From positions 1-64,000 of the forward strand of contig JAISOU010000061.1 in NCBI GenBank assembly GCA_031275395.1: 64,000 nucleotides of DNA, read 5' to 3'. A program made the translations under genes and the position numbers. The notes below the pieces were generated by a model. It was given only the letters and a program-made list of their open reading frames with translations, was not told the origin of the DNA and made no database searches. This document shows, in pieces, positions 52,864 to 61,988 of this stretch. Source of the DNA: Helicobacteraceae bacterium. Its GTDB lineage: Bacteria; Campylobacterota; Campylobacteria; Campylobacterales; SZUA-545. Every line of letters starts with the position of its first letter. The first letter of the stretch is position 1.

Positions 52864-55463
52864 AGTCGTTTTTTATTTGCCGTCCTACGCAATCGCTTCG
52901 CCATGTTTTGCGTCTGGAAGGCAAACTCTTTATTCGCGTCGTCCCATAAGCCGCCGTATTTTTCGGCGATTTTCTCTTGCGCGGCGATTACGTCGCGGCG
53001 CAATACGGGCGGTTTAACCCAAGCCGCGCCGTCGTTTTCGGCGATCAGGTTAAAGCCGTCCAACGTCGTTTCGGTCGCTTCGTTAGTTTCGATCGCCGCC
53101 TTCGACGACCTCTCGTAAGACGAGCCGCCCTTGTTTTTTAATTTTATCAGATCGGCTCGCGGCGCGTCGTTTATTTTCGCCGCCGCCTCAAACTCGGCTG
53201 GCGTTACGTCGATCGCTTCGCCCGCCGCGTTTCGTAGTTGCGGTTTCTCGACGGCGTAAAAATCGGGATCGCGATAAATCCCCGCCGCAAGATCGTTTTG
53301 ACGCGCCCGCTCGTCGATAACCCGCGACATAAAAGGCTCGTATCCCTGCTCGATATAGTTGCGCATTCGGGCGCGAGTCGCTAACGCTTGCTTATCTTCG
53401 GGCGTTAGCGCCTCTAACTCTCTGCGGGCGTTGTTTAGATCGGCTCGCGTTGTTTCATAATCGCCTTCCGCGATCAATCGCTCCGTATTGGCGACTTTCG
53501 CTTCGGCGGCTGCGCGTAACGACGGCTCGATCTTTTTTTCAATGTTCGCTATATCGCTTCGGAGGGCGTTAAGTTCCCCTTCAAGCTCTTTTTCGCCGTT
53601 CGCGAGCCGCCGAGAAAGAAACTTTTCGCTCATTTTCGCGTCGTCTAACGCCCGTTTGTAAGCAAACGACGGATCGCGTTTAATCTCGTTAGCTAACTGC
53701 CTATCGACTAACGCGCTATAAAAACTATATCCGTCGACCGTCCTTTTGGTCGAGGGTATTCCGACGGGCGTTTTCGCGTCTTTAACGCCGTTAGCGGCTA
53801 GAAAATCTCTAGCCGCTTCATAATCGCCGTCGCCAAGCGCCGCTCTTTCTTGACTTTTCGCCGCGTCGATCTCTTTGGCGCGTTTAACGGGGTCGATCTT
53901 GCCGCGATTCCACGCTTTTAGCGCGTCAAGGTCGAGATTAGCGAATAGTTTAGCCGTTTGCTCCGTTACGCCCTCGTCTATTAGCCGCTTGTATATCTCA
54001 TTAGACAACGCGGCTTGCTCTTTAGCGTTCTTTAGATAGTCGTCATAACTAGAGGTCAGCGCGTAGTTAAGGCGACCTTCGTTTAGCTTTAACGCCTCCG
54101 CGTACTCCGTCGCTATTTTCTCGCTCGCGCCGTCGGCTATTAGTCTTTGTCTTAAGATTTCGGCTTTGGCTAACGGATTATTTATTTCAATGGCAGGATC
54201 AACCCCCGCCGCTTTTAGTTTCTCGTCGATATTGGTTAGCGCGAATTTATTTTTTGGAACGTAGCCGCCGTTTTCATAAGGAACAAAGAAGCCTTTTTCA
54301 ATCGCCGCTTGCTTATCGAATAACAGCGTCCACTTATAATCTCTTAGCCGTTCTATATCCGCTAGGCTTAGTTTGTCTTTGGCTAACAGGCGATTTAAGC
54401 CGCTAACGGATAGATTGGGATAATATACGATCCTATCGGCTACGCTTCTGCCGTCTGGAAGCGCGGTAAAGCCTTTGGCTTTCGCCCAGCTTGGTATTTG
54501 ACTTTCGGGCGGGCGATCTGGTATAGTTTCGCTCTGGGCAGGTGCGGCAGAACCCTCCCGATTTGACGCGGGAGCAAGAGTTGGCGACCTGTCCTTTCCG
54601 CTGTTAGTCCTATCCTTCATTAGCCTCAACATATCCTCTGTTAGAGAACCGTTGTGTTTATACATATCAAAGAAAGCGATGTTTCCTCTGCCTGTTCTTA
54701 CTTCCTCGACGATAATCGCGTAGCCGTTTATCTGTTTGCCATAGACGATAGCGGGCAGATTGTATCGCCTTGTATGCGAATAAATCTTGAAGTCGTGATC
54801 TTTCACGATTTCGGGATATTTCGCTATATCATCGAGCGTAACGGCAACGCCGCCAAATTGCGCTTCCCTTTTTGGATCGCCGTGTTTGTTTAGCGTATGG
54901 CGTATTTGGTTGCCGTCGATCGCGCGCGTAATTTGCGAAGGCTTAAAGGTTACGCTCTCGCCAAATTGATTCTTGAACGCCGCCGCTATTTCGTTCGCTT
55001 CGTCGGCGGTTACTTCGGCGATATGGATTTTTCCGTCGGCTTGCGATAAACGCTTCACGGCTTCGACGTTTAGCGGCTCGATAGTAATTTCTGGCGCTTG
55101 CGTCGCGATCGCCGCTGGTTCTTTGCCTGCCGTCCTCGCGCTAACGGTTTTAGGAGTCGTCGCTCCGTTCGTTAAAGGGCGCGAAATCTCGCTTGTATCT
55201 AACGCTCTGGGCGCTTGTTCGCCTATCAATCGGAAGTTAGGCTTATATTCGATTTGCGCTCTTGGTTCGTATCCCAGCGTTCTTTGCGCTTCGATAACCG
55301 CCTCGTCTATCGTTTGCTTCGCCTCTTGCGCCGTAGCGTTTGTCGGCAAGCTCGCAATGGCTTCGTCGGTCGATTGAAACATTAAGCGCAAAGCGGCAAT
55401 GTCGCTAGGGCTTATTCCGCCTCCGCCTCCATTAGCTACTTTCGTTTGAAGGCGCTTAAACAA
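52845..55463 (-). pseudogene. 5'-truncated polyvalent mobile-element protein with PBECR-like nuclease domain
   Basis: An 872-codon frame whose only start is a TTG without ribosome site. The same frame stays open and protein-like for 54 more codons to a TAG at 55626-55628, with no start codon, so the true 5' end is missing. Residues about 180-270 (IRHTLNKHGDPKRE, VAVTLDDIAKYPEIV, YAIIVEEVRTGRGN) look like the Barnase/EndoU/ColicinE5-D/RelE-like nuclease domains (DUF3519-like) of phage and conjugative-element polyvalent proteins. The rest is low-complexity, Ala/Arg/Glu-rich and helical with no clear domain. GATC density is closer to the core than to the neighbouring operon. Confidence 0.65.
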
Positions 55464-55712
55464 TCCGTCGTCGGCTAGATTTCCAAATCGCCGCTTTTCG
55501 CTTAGGTCGATTAAAAAGCGGCGATACGCGCTAGAATTAAAGAAATATCGCGCGAATTTATCAAAGGCGATAGATAAAATCGCGTAGGTTTTTCTTAAAA
55601 GTAGCGGTAGAAACGGCGATAAGCGCTAATCAAACTAAGCGACGTACATAGCGTAAAATCGTCGCGTTTTCAAAGCTTAATGTTAGCTACGTCGCAACCT
55701 GATTTATCGCGC

Positions 55713-55740
55713 TTGACTAGCGCGGGCAAAACGTTAGAAT
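55713..55740 (+). promoter_or_regulatory. Sigma70 promoter for alpha-2-macroglobulin/pbpC
   Basis: TTGACT (55713-55718), 16-bp spacer, TAGAAT (55735-55740): 5 of 6 matches at both boxes, the best complete -35/-10 pair I found. It implies a transcript start near 55747 and a leader of about 260 bases. Confidence 0.6.
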
Positions 55741-55771
55741 CAAGCCTATTTTTTTTCAAAGAGAGGTAAAA

Positions 55772-55807
55772 ATGATTAGGATCAAGACAAGATTATGCGT
55801 ACCATAA
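55772..55807 (+). CDS. Leader mini-ORF (11 residues)
   Basis: ATG at 55772 with GAGAGGT 5 bases before it encodes an 11-residue basic peptide ending at TAA 55807. It is overlapped in another frame by a 15-codon ORF (55795-55842) whose stop lies inside the left arm of the hairpin at 55833. The arrangement resembles attenuation leaders; no residue is clearly enriched. Confidence 0.3.
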   Translation: MIRIKTRLCVP

Positions 55808-55832
55808 GCCAATCCGAGCGGGGATCTATCGT

Positions 55833-55861
55833 AAAGCGTTAAAAAGAATCTTTAACGCTTT
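55833..55861 (+). terminator. Leader hairpin, 11-bp perfect stem
   Basis: AAAGCGTTAAA and TTTAACGCTTT form a perfect 11-bp stem with loop AAGAATC, ending in CTTTTA. It can act as a (bidirectional) terminator or an attenuator between the promoter at 55713 and the gene at 56010. Confidence 0.6.
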
Positions 55862-56009
55862 TACAAAGCATTTGTTTTACTTCGGTTACTTCCGTTTGCC
55901 TTTTCGTCGTCCCCGCTTTTCTTCGCGATTAAGCCGCGTTTTCGACGGCGTTTTTAAGGAGTAATAAAGCATAATTGCGTAACTAAAATTATCCGTTTAA
56001 GGGTTAACA

Positions 56010-59000
56010 ATGGGAGTTCTACGATTTTTGGCGAAAATCCCGCTTTTCTTTTGGCGCGGGTTTATGTTGCTTCTGCGAGGCGCTTTTGGAAACGTCCAGT
56101 GGCAAAGCCCCGCTTGGCTTAAAGCGCTCGGCAAGGGCTTTGCTTACGTTGGGCGCGGCGCCGCGTCGCATAAATTGGCAAGCGTAATCGTCGGCGCGGT
56201 CGCGATTATCGCGGCGATCGGTTCTTATGCGGGCTACGTATGGTATGAAAACCGCCCGAAACCAATCGAGATCGCGCCGACCGAAGTAATAACGACGCGA
56301 TCGTATTTCTACGCGCCGTCGCCGACCGATTATTCGAGAGAGGTTATAAACTATTCGTCGCTTATCGTCTCTTTTGGCAGAGATGTCGCGCCGCTTGAAA
56401 ACGCGCGCAAACAGATCTCCGAAGGCATAACGATCACGCCCGCAATCGACGGAAACTGGACATGGACGTCTTCTAGCCGTTTGGAGTTTAAACCCGTCGT
56501 CGATTGGTCGATCGGAGAAACGTATAAAGTCAAAATCGATCAAAAAAAGCTGATCGCCGCGGATTACAATCTTGAAAACGACGAGTTTGAATGGAAAGTT
56601 AAGCCGTTTAATTTTAGTTTTTCTGAAAGGGAGCTTTATCAAAATCCCGAAAATCCGAGCGAAAAGCACGCGATTTTCGGCGTAAGTTTTGATTATCCCG
56701 TCGATCCAGCTAGTTTTGAAAAGGCGATTTCTATGCAGTTGCAAGCGCCCGATAAATATAAAATCGCGCCCAAAACGTATAGATTCGCCGTCAAATACGA
56801 CGATAAAAAACTGCGCGCTTGGGTTAGAAGCGAGCTTGTCAAGTTTCCCGAAGTAGATAGCGCGATGGTTTTGCTTGTGGGAGAAGGCGTGAAATCCTCG
56901 ATCGGCGGCAAACCGACAAACGCGACGAAAAACGTTTCGCAGAACGTTCCTAGCGCCTACCGCCAAATTGTGCAAAACGCGTCTTTGACGCTTGTCGAAG
57001 GCGAAAACGACGAACAAGAGCAGGTTTTGGCGCTTTCGCTTGTCGACGGCGTCGATCCTAAAAAAATAGCCAAAGAGATCAACGCTTGGATTTTGCCTAA
57101 GGACAAGCCTGATTTTAACGGACAGTGGATACGGCAAAACTACAGGTGGAGCGCGGACGATGATATAACCGACGAGATTTTATCGCTCTCGCGCCCGCTT
57201 ACGCTAAAACCCGACGAAACGGACGGCGGCGCGCAAAAGCTAATCAGCTTCAAATATAAAGCGACGCCAAACGAGTATATCTATCTTACTATTGGCAAGA
57301 ATATTGAGACGATCGGCGGCTACAAGGCAAAAGACGCGACGCGATGGGTGCTAAACGTTCCGCAATATCCCAAAACCTTGCGCTTTGCGAGCGACGGCGT
57401 TTTGCTCTCTTTGAAAGGCGAAAAGAAGATCGCCGTAGCGACGCGAAACGCGGCGGGGCTTCAGCTTGATATTCAGCGCGTCGTTCCCTCTCAATTACAC
57501 CATTTTATCAATTTCGGAGGATACGGCTACGATAGCTACAATCAAAAAGGCGACTACCGCTTTCAGGCGTATGGATTTAATAACGCCGATTACTTTACCG
57601 AACGCTTTATTCATCAAAAGCGACTGCCGCAAAACCTTAGCGGAAAGGTGATCTACGACGGGATCGATCTTTCTCCTTATATCGCTCGCGGCGACAAAGA
57701 GACTAGAGGCGTTTTCCTCTTAACGCTTTCCGCGTGGAATCCCGACAAAAATACGACGGAAAGCGCCGATAGCGGCGCGCGGCGGCTCGCGATCATATCC
57801 GATATGGCGATTATCGCGAAACGATCAATCGACGGTTCTAGCGACGTCTTTGTTCAGGCGATCAAAGAGGGCGCGCCGATCGAAGGCGTAAAAGTTTCGG
57901 TTTTGGCGCGAAACGGAACGAGCGTAGCGAGCGCGACTACCAACGCGAACGGACAGGCGCGGTTTCCTAGCCTTAACGGGCTTTCCAACGAAAAAGAGCC
58001 TGTTTTATATCTGGCGCAAAAAGACGACGACGCGACGTTTCTGCCGTTTCGCTCTCATAATTACGATCGCTATTTGGATTACTCGCGTTTCGACGTAGGC
58101 GGCGCGTCATACTCTTCTAGCGAAAGCAAATTAAGCGCGCATTTATTTAGCGATCGCGGATTATATCGCCCGGGCGAAGAGGCGCATATAGGAACAATCG
58201 TTCGCGCGAATAATTGGAATACGCCGATTAGCGGTTTGCCGATCGAAGCGTATATATACGACGCAAGAGGGCAGCTTTACGCGCAAAAAGATTTTAGGCT
58301 AGACGAAACGGGGCTAAACGAGATCAACTTTCAAACTTCCGACGACGCGCCTACGGGCAATTGGCAGATACAACTTTATGTCGCCAGAAACTACGCCGAT
58401 CGGACAAAAGCGGGCGTCTTTTTAGGATCGACGCAGATCGCGTTTAGAGAGTTTGAACCCGATAAAACAAAGGTCAATTTACGTTTGCTTCCTAGCGGTA
58501 AAAAAGGTTGGTTTAAGCCCGACGAATTGCAAGCGTTAGTTAAGGTTGAAAACCTCTTTGGAACGCCCGCAGAAAATCGTAGGATTGCTTCAAGAACCTC
58601 GTTAAATCCGATGGCGTTTAGTTTCAAAGAACATCAGGGTTATAGTTTCTACGATTCTTTTGCGGCGAAAAACAGTTTTGAATTTCCGCTAGAAGAAACA
58701 AAAACCGACGAAAAAGGCGAAGCGACGATTCCGCTAATCAACGAGGAGCATAGTCGCGCAAGCTATCAAATGGCGTTGATCGTGGAGGCTTTCGAACAAG
58801 GCGCGGGCAGAAGCGTAACGGCGAGCGCGAGCGCGATCGTATCTCCCAACGACTATCTTGTGGGCGCGAAAGCCGACGGCGATTTAAGTTTTATTAAGAA
58901 AAATACGGCGCGATCGATAAACTTCGCGGCGATTGATCCAAAACTTGAGAAGATCGCGCTTAACGATTTAAGCCTAGAGATTCTGGAGCAAAAGTATATT

Positions 59001-61988
59001 TCCGTTTTGACGTTGCAAAATAGCGGTGTTTATAAGTATCAATCTAAGCTAGTTGAAAAGTCGCTTGGAGATAAACCTTTCGCAATCGACAAAAACGGCG
59101 TAGATTATAAAATCGACGCCTCTAAACCGGGCGGTTATCAGTTGTTGGTTAAAAATAAAAACGGCGACGTTCTTTATAAAACCTACTATACGATTGCCGG
59201 AGACGCTAATCTCGATCGCTCCAAAGAGAAAAACGCCGAGCTTGATCTAAAACTATCTAAAAATGAGTATAAAAACGGCGAAGAGATTGAAATCTCTATT
59301 GGCGCGCCGTATATTGGAAGCGGGCTAATTACGATCGAAAAAGACAAAGTTTATGCCGCAAAATGGTTCAAAACCTCGACGACAAACGCAATTCAAACGA
59401 TCAGAGTCCCCGCCGATCTCCTCGGCAACGGCTACGTTACCGTGCAATTCGTCCGCGATTACGACAGCGACGAGATTTTTATCAGCCCGCTAAGCTACGC
59501 GGTCGCTCCTTTCAAAGTCTCTTTAAGCGACAAGACGGCGGAAACGAAACTAGAAGCGCCGAAGATCGTTAAGCCCGCGGAGGCGATCACGGTGAAATTA
59601 ACGAGCGACGGCAGACAAAAAGCGATTGTTTTCGGCGTAGACGAAGGCATATTGCAAGCGGCGGGATACAACTTTAACAGCCCGTTAAACTTCTTTTTTC
59701 AAAAGAAAATGTTAGGCGTGGATAGCCTACAAATCCTCGATCTAATCCTGCCGGAGTTCAGCCGCTTCCAAAAACTCGCGGCGCAACCGAGCGGCGACGA
59801 CGATATAAGCCCGGTGGCGGATAGAATCGCAAACAGGCAACTTAATCCCTTTAAGCGCAAGGTAGAAAAACCGGTGGCGTTTTGGAGCGGGATCGTCGAG
59901 ATCGACGGCGAAAAGAGTTTTGAATGGAAAACGCCCGATTACTTTAACGGTAAGTTGCGCGTAATGGCGCTAGTCGTTTCTGCGGGCAAAATCGGCGTCG
60001 CGCAAACGCAAACGATCGTGCGCGACGACTTCGTTCTAACTCCAAACGCTCCTTTTGCGGCGGCTCCGGGCGACGAGTTCGACGTTACGGTCGGGCTATC
60101 GAACAACATTGACGATCTGCCCGAAGGCGAGGCGATCGCTATAAAACTGACCGCGTCTTCTAATAAGAACCTAGAGATCGTCGGCGACAAAGAGATCGTA
60201 ATCAACCTAGCGCCGCAAAGAGAAACTTTCGCTAAGTTCAAAGTCAGAGCGGCGGAGATTTTGGGCGGCGCGGAATTGACTTTCAAAGCTTCCTATACGA
60301 GCGGCGTGAAAACCTATTCGGCGCAGAGAACCGTTACGACTTCCGTGCGCCCGCTTGTCCCTCTTAGATCGGCAAGCGCGATGAAGCGAATGGGATCGGG
60401 CGAAGAGAGCGTGAAAAACGATCGTAATCTTTACGACGCTTTCGCGCAAAGAAACGCCTTTGTTTCACGATCGCCGCTGATCCTTTCAAACGCGCTGACA
60501 AGCTATTTAGACAACTATCCGCACCTATGCTCCGAACAGCTCGTAAGCGCCGCGTTCGCCGCTCTCGTAACCGAACCCTACCAAAACGCTCTAGGCGGCA
60601 AAGCCGACTTGAAACTAGCGCAGGTGGGATCGATTTTGCAATCGCGTCAAAACTCCAAAGGCGCGATCGGCTTGTGGCAAGCGACGTATAGCGGCAATAC
60701 GTTTGTCAGCGTCTATGCGGCAAACTACCTGATCGAAGCCAAAGAGCGCGGCAAAAACGTCCCTGAAAGCCTATTTAGGAGTCTAAACAACTACCTATCG
60801 AAACTTGCGGCGGACAACTCGGTTGAAGATCTATACGGACTGCGGCTACGCGCCTATGCGATCTACCTCTTAACGAGGCAGGGGCAAGTAACGACGAGCC
60901 AGCTTAACTCGACGCTTAACGCGCTGAAACTACACTACGCCGATTCCTATGAAAACGATCCCGCGGCGTTGTATCTTGCTTCTACCTATAAGTTGCTAAA
61001 AATGGACAAAGAGGCCGAAGCGCTGATCAAAAAGCAGTGGAACGAGTTGGCGCGAGCTTACAGCGCGTCGTGGTGGTCGCGGAACTATTACGATCCGCTC
61101 GTGGTTAGCTCGACGGCGATTTACCTATTAAGCAAACACTTTCCCGAGAAAGCGGCGAACATTCCGCCGCAGGCGCTGGAAAATATCGTTTTGGCTATGC
61201 GAAGTAACCGCTATACGACCGTTTCCGCGGCGTATAGCGCGTTGGCGTTGGATAGCTTTGGCGCGTCCGTTTCGGCAAGCGGCGAAGAGTTGTCGATCGC
61301 GGCGAAAACGAAAGCGAACGCGACGCGCAATATTGGTCAAGCGCAAGGCTTGATCGTTTCTGGCGGCTTTACGAACGACGACGCGGAGATCCTCTTCAAA
61401 AACGGCGGGGCAAGCGCGTGGTATGTCGTTACGCAAGACGGATACGAACGAACCCTACCTAAAGAGCCGATCAAAAAAGGGTTGGAGATTTACCGCGAAT
61501 ATACGGACGCGGAGGGTAAGCCCGCCAAAGAGATCACCGTGGGCGACACGATTAACGTAACAATCCGCGTCAAAGCGCTAGGATCGCAGCCGGTAAGCGA
61601 CGCGGCAATCATCGATCTGCTGCCGGGCGGCTTTGAGATCGTTCCGATCGACGCAAATAAACCCGACGAGTCAAACGACGAGGACGACGAATACGACGGC
61701 GAGGACGAAGAAGAGTACGACGACGGCGAAGACAAAGATTACGGCTATGTTTCGCCATTTGCGACAAGCGTAAGCAACTTTTATTTGGTATATTCCGACG
61801 CAAGAGAAGATCGCGCTTTGATCTACGGCTCAATCAGCCGCGAAACCTCTACCTTTACCTATCGGATCAAGGCGACTAATTCGGGCGTTTTTGAAACCGC
61901 GCCGATCTTTGTCGAAGCTATGTATGATCGCGAAATACAAGCGTTGGGGCTAGGCGGCGGCAAAATTAAGGTTAAACCTGCGGAGTGA
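56010..61988 (+). CDS. Bacterial alpha-2-macroglobulin (YfhM-like) with thioester
   Basis: A 1992-residue envelope protein that traps proteases. An N-terminal membrane anchor (about 52-75) replaces the lipobox of E. coli YfhM. MG domains follow, with the conserved RGLYRPGEEAHIG (about 712-724). The thioester motif is CSEQ at Cys1507 in PHLCSEQLVSA, followed by the alpha/alpha TED domain. A very acidic Asp/Glu/Tyr-rich segment (about 1889-1912) sits before the last receptor-like domain. It is longer than E. coli YfhM (about 1650). The stop overlaps the pbpC GTG (GTGA), the classic a2M-PBP1C pairing for protecting and repairing the wall. Confidence 0.95.
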   Translation: MGVLRFLAKIPLFFWRGFMLLLRGAFGNVQWQSPAWLKALGKGFAYVGRGAASHKLASVIVGAVAIIAAIGSYAGYVWYENRPKPIEIAPTEVITTRSYFYAPSPTDYSREVINYSSLIVSFGRDVAPLENARKQISEGITITPAIDGNWTWTSSSRLEFKPVVDWSIGETYKVKIDQKKLIAADYNLENDEFEWKVKPFNFSFSERELYQNPENPSEKHAIFGVSFDYPVDPASFEKAISMQLQAPDKYKIAPKTYRFAVKYDDKKLRAWVRSELVKFPEVDSAMVLLVGEGVKSSIGGKPTNATKNVSQNVPSAYRQIVQNASLTLVEGENDEQEQVLALSLVDGVDPKKIAKEINAWILPKDKPDFNGQWIRQNYRWSADDDITDEILSLSRPLTLKPDETDGGAQKLISFKYKATPNEYIYLTIGKNIETIGGYKAKDATRWVLNVPQYPKTLRFASDGVLLSLKGEKKIAVATRNAAGLQLDIQRVVPSQLHHFINFGGYGYDSYNQKGDYRFQAYGFNNADYFTERFIHQKRLPQNLSGKVIYDGIDLSPYIARGDKETRGVFLLTLSAWNPDKNTTESADSGARRLAIISDMAIIAKRSIDGSSDVFVQAIKEGAPIEGVKVSVLARNGTSVASATTNANGQARFPSLNGLSNEKEPVLYLAQKDDDATFLPFRSHNYDRYLDYSRFDVGGASYSSSESKLSAHLFSDRGLYRPGEEAHIGTIVRANNWNTPISGLPIEAYIYDARGQLYAQKDFRLDETGLNEINFQTSDDAPTGNWQIQLYVARNYADRTKAGVFLGSTQIAFREFEPDKTKVNLRLLPSGKKGWFKPDELQALVKVENLFGTPAENRRIASRTSLNPMAFSFKEHQGYSFYDSFAAKNSFEFPLEETKTDEKGEATIPLINEEHSRASYQMALIVEAFEQGAGRSVTASASAIVSPNDYLVGAKADGDLSFIKKNTARSINFAAIDPKLEKIALNDLSLEILEQKYISVLTLQNSGVYKYQSKLVEKSLGDKPFAIDKNGVDYKIDASKPGGYQLLVKNKNGDVLYKTYYTIAGDANLDRSKEKNAELDLKLSKNEYKNGEEIEISIGAPYIGSGLITIEKDKVYAAKWFKTSTTNAIQTIRVPADLLGNGYVTVQFVRDYDSDEIFISPLSYAVAPFKVSLSDKTAETKLEAPKIVKPAEAITVKLTSDGRQKAIVFGVDEGILQAAGYNFNSPLNFFFQKKMLGVDSLQILDLILPEFSRFQKLAAQPSGDDDISPVADRIANRQLNPFKRKVEKPVAFWSGIVEIDGEKSFEWKTPDYFNGKLRVMALVVSAGKIGVAQTQTIVRDDFVLTPNAPFAAAPGDEFDVTVGLSNNIDDLPEGEAIAIKLTASSNKNLEIVGDKEIVINLAPQRETFAKFKVRAAEILGGAELTFKASYTSGVKTYSAQRTVTTSVRPLVPLRSASAMKRMGSGEESVKNDRNLYDAFAQRNAFVSRSPLILSNALTSYLDNYPHLCSEQLVSAAFAALVTEPYQNALGGKADLKLAQVGSILQSRQNSKGAIGLWQATYSGNTFVSVYAANYLIEAKERGKNVPESLFRSLNNYLSKLAADNSVEDLYGLRLRAYAIYLLTRQGQVTTSQLNSTLNALKLHYADSYENDPAALYLASTYKLLKMDKEAEALIKKQWNELARAYSASWWSRNYYDPLVVSSTAIYLLSKHFPEKAANIPPQALENIVLAMRSNRYTTVSAAYSALALDSFGASVSASGEELSIAAKTKANATRNIGQAQGLIVSGGFTNDDAEILFKNGGASAWYVVTQDGYERTLPKEPIKKGLEIYREYTDAEGKPAKEITVGDTINVTIRVKALGSQPVSDAAIIDLLPGGFEIVPIDANKPDESNDEDDEYDGEDEEEYDDGEDKDYGYVSPFATSVSNFYLVYSDAREDRALIYGSISRETSTFTYRIKATNSGVFETAPIFVEAMYDREIQALGLGGGKIKVKPAE

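Larger units (their letters stand above)
55464..56009. other. Intergenic: remnant tail and leader region of the alpha-2-macroglobulin gene
   Basis: The left part (55464-55625) is the start-less upstream continuation of the polyvalent remnant. The right part holds a plus-strand promoter, two mini-ORFs, a strong hairpin and 150 bp of further untranslated leader, described separately. AAGGG lies 6 bases before the ATG at 56010. Confidence 0.5.

Noticed and set aside
56019-57137. A 372-codon minus-strand open frame inside the alpha-2-macroglobulin gene
   Set aside because: Arg/Phe-rich antisense shadow of a clearly real gene; GC-skewed codon use in this genome leaves long antisense frames open. 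No family features.
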